DNA of 64,000 nucleotides from Chloroflexota bacterium (GTDB lineage: Bacteria > Chloroflexota > Limnocylindria > Limnocylindrales > CSP1-4). Positions 1-11,835 of this stretch are shown here, one piece after another. The stretch is taken from NCBI GenBank assembly GCA_021783095.1, contig JAJXUG010000006.1, positions 35,259 to 99,258 on the forward strand. The letters run 5' to 3'. The stretch's first letter is position 1, and each line of letters starts with the position of its first letter. Below the pieces are notes generated by a model. That model ran no database searches. It saw nothing but the letters and a program-made list of their open reading frames with translations, and had not been told where the DNA came from. The position numbers and the translations under genes were made by a program.

Positions 1-930
1 CGCCCCGGCATCGGCCTCAACCTCCCCACGTGGCCCCGCGCCGACCGAACCATCGCCTCCTGGACCGAGATGCGGTCCCTGGCCCGCGACGCCGAGGCGC
101 TGGGCGTCGACATGCTGTGGGTCCCTGACCACCTCGTGCGCATCCTGCCGTCGGGCCGTCCCGTCGGCTTCCGTGAGTGTTGGACCATCCTCACCGCCGC
201 CGCGGAGGCGACGACGCGCATCGGCATCGGCCCCTTCGTCGCCTGCGCCGGGTTCCGCAACCCGGGGCTCCTCGCCCGCATGGCGGAGACCCTCGACGAG
301 GTCAGCGGCGGGCGCCTGGTCCTGGGCCTGGGCAGCGGCATCCCGGACGGCGACACGAGCTGGCGGATGTTCGGCTTCGAGGCGGCCCGGCCCGTCGGCC
401 GCTACGCGGAATCGGCGGAGGTGGTGGCGCGGCTGCTCCATGGCGAGACGCTCACGTTCTCGGGCGACCACGTCCGCACCGACGGCGCGACCCTGGAGCC
501 CCGCGGGCCACGACCCGCCGGCCTGCCCCTGTGGCTGGCGGCCAAGGGCGAGCGGACGATGGACGTGGCGGCGCGCTGGGGCGACGCCGTCAACGTCAAC
601 ACGGCGCTCGCGGGCCCGGACGACGTGGCGGCGGCCGCGGGAGCTGCGGCTGCGGCATGCGCCCGTGTCGGGCGCGACCCGGCGACGCTCGCGTTGACGG
701 GCTGGGCGCGCATCGCCTTCGATGCCGGCGGGCACGGCGTCGAGCGTCCGGGCTGGCTCTCGGGCTCCACCCCGGAGCTGGTGGCTGTGCTACGGGCGAT
801 GGCGGGGGCTGGCCTGGCCCACGTCGCCGTCTACCTCGGCACCGAGGACGACCCGAGCCCGCTCCCCGCGCTGACGCCACAGGCGCTGGAGCGTTTCGCC
901 CCCGTGCTCGAGGCGCTCGGCGCGCCCTGA
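1..930 (+). CDS. LLM-class flavin/F420-dependent oxidoreductase, 5' end outside window
   Basis: Luciferase-like monooxygenase fold (TIM barrel) oxidoreductase using FMN or coenzyme F420; substrate unknown. The frame is open from base 1, and the residues before the first Met at base 70 (including a GIGLNLPTWPR stretch) look like the family's first beta strand. The true start therefore lies upstream and the gene is cut by the window edge. Family signatures are LWVPDHL, ATTRIGIGPFVACAGFRNPGLLARMAETLDE read in two parts, and GRLVLGLGSG followed by the usual aromatic/Gly-rich loop. About 310 residues are visible, near full length for the family. It is not closely coupled to the next gene. Two further LLM genes occur at 19.9 and 23.1 kb. 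Family assignment is secure; cofactor choice (FMN or F420) is not shown by the sequence. Confidence 0.85.
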   Translation, partial: RPGIGLNLPTWPRADRTIASWTEMRSLARDAEALGVDMLWVPDHLVRILPSGRPVGFRECWTILTAAAEATTRIGIGPFVACAGFRNPGLLARMAETLDEVSGGRLVLGLGSGIPDGDTSWRMFGFEAARPVGRYAESAEVVARLLHGETLTFSGDHVRTDGATLEPRGPRPAGLPLWLAAKGERTMDVAARWGDAVNVNTALAGPDDVAAAAGAAAAACARVGRDPATLALTGWARIAFDAGGHGVERPGWLSGSTPELVAVLRAMAGAGLAHVAVYLGTEDDPSPLPALTPQALERFAPVLEALGAP

Positions 931-1065
931 GACCGGCGCGGCGCGAGCGCGGGTGCCGCCCCTCGCCCCGCGTCTCTTGCGCAGTAATCGGAGGGCGGGG
1001 CGTCGATACCTTGACTCGGTGCCCGGCATCCCCACACTCGAGACAGGGAAGGGGCGCGCATCGAG

Positions 1066-1623
1066 ATGGCTGATCCGACCGACGAAACGGCATTGATCAT
1101 CACGGTCCGGCTGCCCGCGGCGCTGGGGGGCCTCCGTCGGCGATCCGTGCCGGACGCGGCCGCGGGCCTGCCCGCGCACGCCACGCTGCTGTACCCGTTC
1201 GCGGCGGGGGAGGCCCTCGATGAGGCCGTCCGGGCGAGGTTGGAGCGCGTCATCTCCGCGCGCGCCGCGTTCTCGTTCCGGTTGGCCGGACTCGGGCGGT
1301 GGCCGGGCGTTCTGTACGCGTCCGTCGAGCCGGAGGCGCCCTTCCGGTCGCTCTATGCCGACCTGCTCTCCGCGTTCCCTCAGTTCCCGTCCGGAGGCGG
1401 CAGGTTCGAGTTCGTGCCCCACGTGACGATCGCGGTCGACCCGGCGGCGAGCGCCCCCGAGACCGCGAGCGATCCCGCCTGGCGGAGCCTGCCCGTTGTC
1501 CAGCACGCGTCCCGAGCCGATCTGATCGTGCGGGGCCCGACGGGCTGGGACGTGCACTGGTCGTTCCCGATGCGGGGTGAGCCGAAGCCTCCGCGCCGCC
1601 AGCAGGCAAAGCCGCGGCGATGA
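1066..1623 (+). CDS. 2'-5' RNA ligase / 2H phosphoesterase family protein
   Basis: A 185-residue protein with the two HxT motifs that define the 2H phosphoesterase superfamily: HATLLYPF near residue 38 and HVTIAV near residue 122. Members hydrolyse or ligate 2',5' or cyclic phosphodiesters in RNA and nucleotides; the substrate here cannot be deduced. The C-terminus ends in a basic tail (PPRRQQAKPRR) that could contact RNA. It stands alone, 135 bases after the preceding gene, with a purine-rich GGAAGGGG stretch upstream of the ATG. Length and motif spacing are normal for the YjcG/LigT-like group. Confidence 0.82.
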   Translation: MADPTDETALIITVRLPAALGGLRRRSVPDAAAGLPAHATLLYPFAAGEALDEAVRARLERVISARAAFSFRLAGLGRWPGVLYASVEPEAPFRSLYADLLSAFPQFPSGGGRFEFVPHVTIAVDPAASAPETASDPAWRSLPVVQHASRADLIVRGPTGWDVHWSFPMRGEPKPPRRQQAKPRR

Positions 1624-1830
1624 GCGCTTGGCGAGTGGATCCTCGAGGCCGGCCGAAATCGACACCGTGCCGCTCGTCCAGCGCGACAGGTCGCGCCCCG
1701 ATTGGACTGGCATCTCCTGCGGGTCTCGGCGCGCCCCGAGCCCTCGCCGGGCGGTGCGCTCGCCGTATCCTCAACGGTGCCCCCGCCCTCGGGGTACGGG
1801 CGGGCGGGTCGCCAAGGCCAGGAGGGCTTG

Positions 1831-2454
1831 ATGCCGGGCTTCACGCCGTTCACCACCAACTACTCGGACCTGTCGGACGAGAACGGCTACCAGTTCGAGT
1901 TCCGATGCGACGTCTGCGGATCGGGGTACCGAAGCGAATTCGTTCGCTCGGCCCTCGGTACTGCGGGCAACCTGCTCAGCGGCGCGAGCAGCCTTATCGG
2001 CGGGTTCTTCGGCGGCGCGGCGAATGCGGCCGACCGGGTCAAGGAGGTCACTGACCGCGGCGCGCGCGATGACGCGCTCAAGAAGGCCGCGAACGAGATC
2101 ATGCACCTGTTCACCCGTTGCCCCCGGTGCAACAACTGGGTGGACGAGACGTGCTGGAACCAGCCGCGCGGGCTGTGCGTGAGCTGCGCCCCGAACCTGG
2201 CCACCGAGCTGGAGGCGGAGCGCGCATCGGTCGAGATCAGCCAGATGCGCCAGGCGTTGCAGCAGGAGACGGTCTTCTCGGGCGACACGAGCGCCAAGCA
2301 GACGGTCTGCCGATCCTGCGGCAAGCCGGTGGGCTCGGAGAAGTTCTGCTCGAACTGCGGCACGCCGACCGGGCAGAACCACTGCACGCAGTGCGGCGGC
2401 GAGATCACGCCGGGCTCTCGGTTCTGCGGGAACTGCGGCGCGAAGGCCGGCTGA
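1831..2454 (+). CDS. Zinc-ribbon protein with three CxxC pairs
   Basis: A 207-residue cytoplasmic protein. Residues 20-35 hold a first CDVCGSGYRSEF knuckle, the middle has a Gly/Ala-rich segment (GAASSLIGGFFGGAANAADR-like) followed by CPRCNNW and CVSCAP, and the C-terminus is a double zinc ribbon (CRSCGKPVGSEKFCSNCG, then CTQCGGEITPGSRFCGNCG). The start at 1831 is chosen because AGGAGG lies six bases upstream; an in-frame ATG 129 bases earlier has no such site. The function is unknown; double zinc ribbons often act as adaptors. It converges on another zinc-ribbon gene (2593-3129), with a hairpin between them. Confidence 0.75.
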   Translation: MPGFTPFTTNYSDLSDENGYQFEFRCDVCGSGYRSEFVRSALGTAGNLLSGASSLIGGFFGGAANAADRVKEVTDRGARDDALKKAANEIMHLFTRCPRCNNWVDETCWNQPRGLCVSCAPNLATELEAERASVEISQMRQALQQETVFSGDTSAKQTVCRSCGKPVGSEKFCSNCGTPTGQNHCTQCGGEITPGSRFCGNCGAKAG

Positions 2455-2483
2455 CCAGCCCGCTGATCGCCAGGCACGGCCCC

Positions 2484-2516
2484 GGCCCCGTCGCGTCGGA
2501 CGACGCAGACGGGGCC
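2484..2516. terminator. Hairpin between two convergent zinc-ribbon genes
   Basis: GGCCCCGTC pairs with GACGGGGCC, and inside it GCGTC pairs with GACGC around a GGAC loop, giving a stem of about 14 pairs with one bulge. It lies between two converging genes, so it probably stops transcription from both sides. There is no long T-run. Confidence 0.6.
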
Positions 2517-2592
2517 GATCGATTCACGGACCTGGCGGGCGCGTACCCGAGGCCGTGGCGATGTGACGCCTCGGCCAGGCGAGGCAGCAGCG

Positions 2593-3129
2593 TCAGCCGG
2601 CAGCGGTGCCGCAGTCCCTGCAGAAGCGGGCGCCATCGGCGAGCGGGCTGCCGCAGGCGCGACACGTCGATGCGCTGGGCGTCGGATCAGCAGGTGCCGA
2701 CTCCGCTGCGGGCGTCGGCGGCGCGGGCTGGCCCCACGCGGGGGCCTGAGCGGGTGCGGCGGGCTGGCCCCAACCGGGCGCTGGGGCAGGCGAAGCCGGC
2801 GGCGCAACCGGAGCAGGCGCGCCAGTCGCCGCGGCGGGCTGTTGCTGCCCCCAGCCCGGGATCGGGCCCGCCGCAGGAGCCTGCCTCCCCCAGCCCGGGA
2901 TGGAGCCCGGCGCCGCCGATGCTGCCTGCGCCTGCTGCGCTGCGAGCGCCGCGCCGACCGGGTTCCCGCACCTGGGGCAGGCGATCCAGGACGCGTCGTC
3001 GAGCGGGGCGCTGCAATTCGGGCATCGCCCGGGCGAGAACGGATCGCGCGTCCCGCACTTCGGGCAGGCGACGACGTCGCGCTCGATGAAGGTCCCGCAG
3101 TGCGGGCAGGGGTGCTTGAAGGTCGGCAT
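2593..3129 (-). CDS. Zinc-ribbon protein with PGWGQ-rich linker
   Basis: A 178-residue protein. The N-terminus carries CPHCGTFIERDVVACPKCG, CPNCSAPL and CPRCG zinc knuckles (residues 7-70). The middle is a low-complexity linker with repeated P-G/A-W-G-Q units (PGWGRQ, PGWGQQ, PGWGQP, PAWGQP). The C-terminus is a last zinc ribbon (CRACGSPLADGARFCRDCG). The start at 3129 has GAGGAG eight bases upstream. It follows the 443-residue unknown gene by 10 bases and is surely co-transcribed with it. The layout of two metal-binding heads on a flexible, Trp-containing tether suggests a scaffold or sensor. No enzymatic motif is visible. Confidence 0.75.
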   Translation of the reverse strand: MPTFKHPCPHCGTFIERDVVACPKCGTRDPFSPGRCPNCSAPLDDASWIACPRCGNPVGAALAAQQAQAASAAPGSIPGWGRQAPAAGPIPGWGQQQPAAATGAPAPVAPPASPAPAPGWGQPAAPAQAPAWGQPAPPTPAAESAPADPTPSASTCRACGSPLADGARFCRDCGTAAG

Positions 3130-3139
3130 CGGGGGCTCC

Positions 3140-4471
3140 TCAGTCGTCGCCGGCGGCGGCTTCGCTGACCTGCGCCTCTTGCGCCGTCCGGCCGGGCCAC
3201 TCGGCAGAATCATCGCGGGCCGTGGCGTGCCACGCCACGAGATCGCGCACGGCCGCCTCCCACGAGGCTGCATCGCGGTGGACGATCCGGGCCACGAACG
3301 CGGCGCGCGCCATCGCGAGGCTCGGCAGCGCGGCCAGGGCCAGTCGATAGCGCAGGGCGGGCGGGGCGGCGAGCTGTGCGGCGGGCAGGGCCATCGGCTC
3401 GCGCAGGAACCGGGCGTCGATCAGCGCCTCCGAGATGCCGTTGACTGCGGCGTCGAGCGCGCCCGGCGGCAGCGTGCCCGTGAACGCCGGCCGCGAGACG
3501 ACGCGGAACATGTAGGTCGCGTGGGAGCCCTCGCTCACGAGCTCGAGCGCGATCAGGTTGCCCGGCAGCCCGACGAGGAACCAGATCTTCGGCGCCTCGG
3601 GCGCGCCCGGCCGCTCGGGCGCGCACGCGAGCCAGCGCGGGGCTGCATCGCCGCCCCCGATCACCCGCAGCACGCGGTAGCTCTCGTCGAACGGCGGCAC
3701 GCCGAGCGTGGCGGCCTCGAGCAGCGGCCACGCCTCTCCCAGCTGCGCAGGTCCCACCGCCCGGCCCTCCAGCATCAGGGGCGACGCGAGCGAGCGGGGC
3801 GAGAACGGCGCATCAGGGATCAGGCTGGTCACGATCGCCGTGGCGTCCGCCGCGGCCCCGTCGCGCAGCGCCGCCCACCGGTTCCGGTGCTCGGTCGCCA
3901 GCGCGCCCAGGCGCAGCAGCCGGAGCGCCGGGCCGCCGTCGGGCGCGGGCGGCAGGCTGGGCCCTGCCCCGCCGATCGTCACGGCGCCGACGGACGCATC
4001 GAGCTCCACCCTGCCGATGTCGGCGCGCCGGACGCGCCGCCAGGGCATCCGCTCGTCGACCGGCGCCAGCACGACGCCCCGGTCGTGGTACACGAGCTGC
4101 GCGACGCCGCTCTCCGCCCAGGCCGAGTACTCGACAAGGTCGATCTCGGCGGCCGCGTCGAGCTGCACCAGCCCGTCCGCGAGCCGCTGCCGGAGCCGCC
4201 CGTCGCGCAACCGCCTGACGAGCAGCCCGGTCATCGTCCCGAAGCGCTCGAACTGCCATGTCGCAGCGCCCGGGCCGGCGCCGAGGCCAACGGTGACGAC
4301 GCCCGCGTCAAGGGTGACGGACGCGACGTCGCGATAGCCCGCGGTCCAGGCGGCGGCGCCAGCCGCCTCGACCGTGAAGCCCGCCTCGTCGAGCGCCACC
4401 TGCGCCTCGCCGGGCGCCTCGCCGGGACGGTGGGCGACGCCTCGGAGGCGTGCAGGCGTTTCGGTGGGCAC
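3140..4471 (-). CDS. Protein of unknown function, possible PH-like modules
   Basis: A 443-residue protein I do not recognise. A GTG at 4471 is preferred because GGGGAG lies just upstream and coding character is weak before it. The first 230 residues contain two similar beta-rich stretches (FTVEAAG...YRDVASVTLDAG, and VYHDRGVVLAP...ADIGRVELDASV) with the rhythm of PH/GRAM-like domains. The C-terminal half is mostly alpha-helical with no transmembrane segment. It is followed 10 bases later by the PGWG zinc-ribbon gene, so the two probably work together. The PH-like reading is a guess from pattern and would need a structure-based search. Confidence 0.6.
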   Translation of the reverse strand: MPTETPARLRGVAHRPGEAPGEAQVALDEAGFTVEAAGAAAWTAGYRDVASVTLDAGVVTVGLGAGPGAATWQFERFGTMTGLLVRRLRDGRLRQRLADGLVQLDAAAEIDLVEYSAWAESGVAQLVYHDRGVVLAPVDERMPWRRVRRADIGRVELDASVGAVTIGGAGPSLPPAPDGGPALRLLRLGALATEHRNRWAALRDGAAADATAIVTSLIPDAPFSPRSLASPLMLEGRAVGPAQLGEAWPLLEAATLGVPPFDESYRVLRVIGGGDAAPRWLACAPERPGAPEAPKIWFLVGLPGNLIALELVSEGSHATYMFRVVSRPAFTGTLPPGALDAAVNGISEALIDARFLREPMALPAAQLAAPPALRYRLALAALPSLAMARAAFVARIVHRDAASWEAAVRDLVAWHATARDDSAEWPGRTAQEAQVSEAAAGDD

Positions 4472-4692
4472 GAGCGCATCTCCCCTGCGGATGGCGTGAC
4501 GCGCCGGCGCGGCGCCGGACCATCGTAACGACCGGGCCGCCTCGCAGATGCCCTCTCCGGCGTGCCCTCGACCACGGGCCCCTCGTCGTGCGCAGGGTCG
4601 CCGGGCGCGTGTTGAGGGTGGTGCGCCAGCGCTCCGTGGCCCCCCGCAGCCATGCGACCCTAGTGTCGACCCCAGACGCATGGAGCCCCCGG

Positions 4693-4881
4693 ATGCCCGA
4701 CCTCGCCCTCGAGCCGCTGAGCTGGCTTGACGAACACCCGCGTCCTGGCGAGGAGCACTCGATCCTGGACGAGCGTTCGTGGACCCGCTGGCTCAACCGC
4801 GATCGCCAGCGCCTGGAGGTGGGCCAGCGGGACCCGAAGCCCGAGGCGGAGAGCCCCGTGGCCGGCGAGACGGCCCGGTAG
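4693..4881 (+). CDS. Small protein of unknown function, 62 residues
   Basis: A short acidic/aromatic N-terminus (PDLALEPLSWLDEHP) is followed by a charged helix-like stretch with SWTRWLNRDRQRLEVGQRD. GGAG lies six bases before the ATG. It sits 28 bases upstream of the EamA transporter on the same strand and could share its transcript. Nothing identifies a function, and it might be non-coding. Confidence 0.4.
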   Translation: MPDLALEPLSWLDEHPRPGEEHSILDERSWTRWLNRDRQRLEVGQRDPKPEAESPVAGETAR

Positions 4882-4909
4882 CGGGCGAGCTGGGCGGTTG
4901 CAGCGCCAC

Positions 4910-5821
4910 ATGACCGGCATCCGCGCGTCGATCCTGCTCGTCGTGGTGGCGGGCGTCCTGTTCGGCACGGCGGGGACCGCCCAGTCGCTGGGCCCGACGG
5001 GCGCGGCGCCGATCGCGGTGGGCATCCTGCGCATCCAGGTGGGCGCGATCGCGCTCGTTGCGGTGATGCCCCTGCTGGGCGCGAGCCGGCGTCGCCTGCC
5101 TGTCCTCTGGCGCCGTCCCCAGATCCTCGTCACCGCGGTCGCCGCCGCGCTCTACCAGCCCTGCTTCTTCGGCGCCGTGAGCAGCGTGGGCGTCGCGCTC
5201 GGCACGCTGGTCGCGGTCGGCAGCGAGCCGGTCTTCGCGGGGCTGCTCGGCTGGGTGGCGCTCCGCCACCGCCCGACGCTCGGCTGGCTCATCGCCACGG
5301 CCATCGCGGTGATCGGGCTCGTGCTCCGTTCCGCCGGACGCCTGGAGGCCGGAGGCGACCTCCTCGGGCTGCTGCCAGCCCTGGGCGCCGGGCTGTGCAG
5401 CGCGTGCTACACCGTGGCCGCGAAGCACCAGCTTGACCGTGGCGCCACCGCCATCGAGGTCCCGGCCGCCAGCTTCGTCCTCGGCGGGCTGCTCCTCGCG
5501 CCGCTGCTCCTGGGGCAGCCGCTCGCCTGGATGGCGTCGCCCTCGGGCCTCGCGCTCGTGGTGTACCTCGGGGTCGCCACGATGGCGATCGCCAACGTGC
5601 TGCTCGCTCGCGGCATCCACGGCCTGCCGCCGGGACCGACCGCCACGCTCATGCTCACCGACCCGCTCGTCGCCACGCTGCTGGGCGTCGTGGTGCTGGG
5701 CGAGGCGCTGACCCCCCTGGCCGCTCTGGGCGTCGGCCTGGTCCTGGCCGGCCTCGTGCTCCAGGGCGTCGTGGTGGCGCGCGGCGAGCCCGATGACCTC
5801 GAGCCGGCACCGGTCCTCTGA
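4910..5821 (+). CDS. DMT-superfamily EamA exporter
   Basis: A 303-residue inner-membrane protein with ten hydrophobic segments arranged as two EamA repeats, the typical length for drug/metabolite exporters such as RhtA/YdcZ-type proteins. The first segment begins immediately after the start (ASILLVVVAGVLFGTAGTAQ). Pro/Gly-rich turns such as GPTGAAPIAVG and GLPPGPTATLMLTDPLVA are characteristic of each repeat. The start at 4910 is preferred over earlier in-frame codons because it places the first helix at the N-terminus. Substrates of the family include amino acids and metabolites; none can be named here. Confidence 0.85.
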   Translation: MTGIRASILLVVVAGVLFGTAGTAQSLGPTGAAPIAVGILRIQVGAIALVAVMPLLGASRRRLPVLWRRPQILVTAVAAALYQPCFFGAVSSVGVALGTLVAVGSEPVFAGLLGWVALRHRPTLGWLIATAIAVIGLVLRSAGRLEAGGDLLGLLPALGAGLCSACYTVAAKHQLDRGATAIEVPAASFVLGGLLLAPLLLGQPLAWMASPSGLALVVYLGVATMAIANVLLARGIHGLPPGPTATLMLTDPLVATLLGVVVLGEALTPLAALGVGLVLAGLVLQGVVVARGEPDDLEPAPVL

Positions 5822-5868
5822 CCGTGATCGAATAGGCCCAACCGCAGCTTCCAGGAGACTGAACCCAA

Positions 5869-6204
5869 ATGATTGTGTGTGTGCCGGTGACCTCCGACGG
5901 CCAGGTGGACTCGAGCTGGGGTCGCGCAGGCCGCGTCGCGCTCGCCCGGGTCGAGGGCGGCCAGATCACCTCCTGGGAGGAACACCCCGTCGGCTGGGAC
6001 GTGCTCCACGACGTCGGCACGGACGGGGGCCACCACGCCCGGGTCGCGACCTTCCTGCGCGACCACGGGGTCGAGGTCGTCGTCGCCGGCCACATGGGCC
6101 CTCCGATGGCCCAGATGCTCGCGAAGATGCGGATCCTCGCGCGGACGGGCGCCCAGGGCGATGCGCGCCAGGCCGTGGAGACCGCAGGGCGCCTGGACGG
6201 GTAG
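5869..6204 (+). CDS. NifX/NifB C-terminal-like (dinitrogenase iron-molybdenum cofactor) family protein
   Basis: A 111-residue single-domain protein of the family that includes NifX, NafY and the C-terminal domain of NifB, plus many stand-alone members in non-nitrogen-fixers. The fold is seen in the opening MIVCVPVTSDGQVDSSWGRA, the central HARVATFLRDHGVEVVVAGHMGPPM and the GARQAVE-like helix at the end. Stand-alone members are thought to bind or carry Fe-S or metal clusters. CAGGAG lies about ten bases upstream of the ATG. It is 47 bases after the exporter gene. No nif structural genes are nearby, so nitrogen fixation should not be inferred. Confidence 0.8.
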   Translation: MIVCVPVTSDGQVDSSWGRAGRVALARVEGGQITSWEEHPVGWDVLHDVGTDGGHHARVATFLRDHGVEVVVAGHMGPPMAQMLAKMRILARTGAQGDARQAVETAGRLDG

Positions 6205-6244
6205 GGGGGCCGGGGAAGGCGCCGGCAGGCGGCCGGGCCCACGA

Positions 6245-6269
6245 ACGCCGCCGGCGGGGCCGGCGGCGT
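6245..6269. terminator. Perfect hairpin between convergent genes
   Basis: An 11-base stem (ACGCCGCCGGC with GCCGGCGGCGT) closes a GGG loop. It lies between the NifX-like gene and the end of the DHOD-like gene, which converge here. A bidirectional terminator is the natural reading, although no T-run follows. Confidence 0.7.
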
Positions 6270-6310
6270 GTTCCTGAGCGAAGAGAGGGCGGGCGGACCC
6301 GCCGACGCGG

Positions 6311-7333
6311 CTAGCGGACCAGCTCCGCCGGCGTGCTGTACGAGCGAAGCGCGGCCATGTAGTTCGCCCGCTCGAACGCGGTTGGGTCGACGACGTTGGC
6401 GGCCGTGGCCGAGCCGCGCAGCTGCGCCACGGATTCGTACTCGTGCTCGGCCATCCACGCCGCCAGCCCGTCGACGATGGACTTGACGCGCAGCACGCCG
6501 TGCTGGAGCACAGCGGACGTGGTCATCGTCACGTCGGCGCCGACGAGCAGGGCCTTGGCCGCGTCGGTCGCGGTGTGGATCCCGGACGTGGCGGCCAGGC
6601 CGACGCCATCGCCGAGCTGGGGTCGCAGGATCGCGATCCAGCGCAGCGGCAGGCGCAGCTCGGCCGGCGTCGAGAGGGACACCTTGTTGACGATCTCGAG
6701 CGACTCGAGGTCGAGGTCCGGCTGGTAGAACCGGTTGAACAGCACGAGGCCGCTGGCGCCCGCCTTGACGGCATTGGACGCGAAGTTGGCGAGCGCGGTG
6801 TAGTACGGGCTGAGCTTGACGGCGAGCGGGATCGAGACCGCGGCCCGGACGGCCGCGATCAGCTCCAGGTCGCGCGCCTCGCGGTCGATCCCGTTCATCG
6901 CTGGATCGGCCACCACGTGGTACAGGTTGAGCTCGAGCGCGTTCGCGCCGGCGTCCTGCATCAGGCGCGCGTAGCGGACCCAGCCGCCGAGCGTCGTGGC
7001 GTTGAGGCTCGCGATCACGGGGATCGCCACCAGGGACTTGGTCTTCTCGAGACGCGCCAGGTACCGGTCGCCGGTGTCCTTGTAGTCCTCGATCCTCGGG
7101 AAGTACGAGAGCGCCTCGCCGAACTGCTCGTCGCCCTGCTCGAGGGATCGGTTGAGCTCGATCTCCTCGTTGAGGATCTCCTCCTCGAACAGGGACGGCA
7201 GGACGACGGCGCCCACCCCGGCCTCATCGAGCTGCTTGACCACGGCCGGGTCGCCCGTCCACGGGGAGGACGAGGCGACCACCGGGTTGCGGAGGTCGAG
7301 CCCGAGGTAGCGGGTGCGCAGGTTCGCGTTCAT
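6311..7333 (-). CDS. Dihydroorotate dehydrogenase-like flavoprotein
   Basis: A 340-residue FMN TIM-barrel protein of the DHOD-like group that often accompanies nifJ. Visible family features are the N-terminal YLGLDLRNPVVASSSPWTG, a central LELNLYHV strand, PLAVKLSPYYT, GLVLFNRF and the phosphate-binding region GLAATSGIHTATDAAKALLVGAD. AAGGAGGT lies seven bases before the ATG. It starts 14 bases after nifJ and is in the same operon. True pyrimidine-biosynthetic DHODs are related, but the acidic insert (LFEEEILNEEIELN) and the nifJ linkage fit the poorly characterised DHOD-like branch, whose electron partner may be ferredoxin. Role in the pyruvate oxidoreductase system is inference. Confidence 0.85.
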   Translation of the reverse strand: MNANLRTRYLGLDLRNPVVASSSPWTGDPAVVKQLDEAGVGAVVLPSLFEEEILNEEIELNRSLEQGDEQFGEALSYFPRIEDYKDTGDRYLARLEKTKSLVAIPVIASLNATTLGGWVRYARLMQDAGANALELNLYHVVADPAMNGIDREARDLELIAAVRAAVSIPLAVKLSPYYTALANFASNAVKAGASGLVLFNRFYQPDLDLESLEIVNKVSLSTPAELRLPLRWIAILRPQLGDGVGLAATSGIHTATDAAKALLVGADVTMTTSAVLQHGVLRVKSIVDGLAAWMAEHEYESVAQLRGSATAANVVDPTAFERANYMAALRSYSTPAELVR

Positions 7334-7347
7334 GACCCCGACCTCCT

Positions 7348-10944
<3,597 letters not shown>

Positions 10945-11228
10945 GAATCGCTGCTTCCTTTCGGGCGGCGCCGGCCACCCGGGATGGTGGCGGTGGATGA
11001 GAGACGCAGGCGCACGCGGAGGTGGCCCTCCTGCACACATGGTGATTGTGCGCTTCGAGCCGCGTCGAAAGCCGTCCGGATGGACCCCACATCACAGACC
11101 GCAGGTCGCCCCATGTGGGGCCATCGGGCGTGATTAGGGTCCGATCGGCCCGGTCCGGCCCGTCCGCGCGCCCTGCCTCGGGGATGCCGATTGACCGCGC
11201 AGCGACGTCCGGCTACGCTCACGGCAAT
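10945..11228. other. Intergenic region upstream of nifJ with an 8-base inverted repeat
   Basis: This non-coding stretch lies between the nifJ start and the fluoride riboswitch, which point away from each other. At 11085-11092 CCCCACAT is matched by ATGTGGGG at 11113-11120, a dyad with a 20-base spacer. It lies about 140 bases upstream of the nifJ start codon and could be a regulator site for that operon. I see no gene here. Confidence 0.4.
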
Positions 11229-11297
11229 CCGGCGATGGTGTCCGCCGAGACGCGACCAGCGTCTGAACCGCCCGGCTCGGGATGATGGCCCCTGGAC
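11229..11297 (+). ncRNA. Fluoride riboswitch (crcB motif)
   Basis: The sequence matches the crcB-motif core in order: GGCGATGGTGTCCGCC (P1 stem GGCG/CGCC with the GATGGTGT loop), a small extra hairpin GACGC/GCGTC, the AACCGCC segment, a GC-rich stem, and the conserved GATGATGGCCCCT block. Fluoride riboswitches bind F- through Mg2+ ions and activate fluoride-resistance genes. It lies about 150 bases upstream of crcB, the commonest target of this RNA. The following segment (11298-11449) contains GGGCC/GGCCC pairings that could form the expression platform. The extra hairpin between P1 and AACCGCC is a variation. Confidence 0.85.
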
Positions 11298-11449
11298 TGC
11301 TCAGGCAGACCGGGCCTTCGCGGGGCCCCGAAGCGGAGAACGACCGTGGACGACATCGACCTGATCGGGGCCCCTGGGGCACGGGCGGTCGGGGACGCCG
11401 ATGAGATCGACGGTGGACCGATCCCGCGGCCATGGCGCGCGGAGACCGC

Positions 11450-11821
11450 ATGACGTACCTCGCGATCTCCATCGGCGCGGTCCTGGGCGCCAACTTCCGC
11501 TACCTCCTCGGCGGCTGGATCTCGGACCGCTGGGGCACGTCGTTCCCGGCGGGCACCTTCGTCATCAACGTGACCGGCTCGTTCGTGATCGGGATCGTGC
11601 TCACGCTCGTCACCGAGCGCCTGGCAGCGCCGACGTGGGTTCGGCCGGCGATCGCGATCGGGTTCCTCGGGTCCTACACCACGTTCTCGACGTTCAGCTA
11701 TGAGACCCTCGCGCTCGCCCGAGACGGCGCCTGGGTGATGGCGGGCCTCAACGTGCTCCTGAGCGTCGGAGCGTCCCTCGTCGGCGTCTACCTCGGCACC
11801 TCGTTGGCGCGGGCCATCTGA
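11450..11821 (+). CDS. crcB: Fluoride ion exporter CrcB/Fluc
   Basis: A 123-residue membrane protein with four hydrophobic segments; Fluc channels are dual-topology dimers of this size that expel F-. Signatures are GAVLGANFRYLLGG, the PAGTFVINVTGSFVIG segment with the conserved Asn, and GFLGSYTTFSTFSYE with the phenylalanine box and Thr/Ser track. The ATG at 11450 has GGAG six bases upstream and gives the standard length; an in-frame ATG six codons earlier has a weaker site. It lies downstream of a fluoride riboswitch and 14 bases before a DUF190-CBS gene, the usual partner. Confidence 0.95.
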   Translation: MTYLAISIGAVLGANFRYLLGGWISDRWGTSFPAGTFVINVTGSFVIGIVLTLVTERLAAPTWVRPAIAIGFLGSYTTFSTFSYETLALARDGAWVMAGLNVLLSVGASLVGVYLGTSLARAI

Positions 11822-11835
11822 CAGGAGGACAGGCC

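Noticed and set aside
5869..6204. Nitrogen fixation inferred from NifX-like and NifJ proteins
   Set aside because: No nitrogenase structural or cofactor-assembly genes are present; both families are common in non-fixers.
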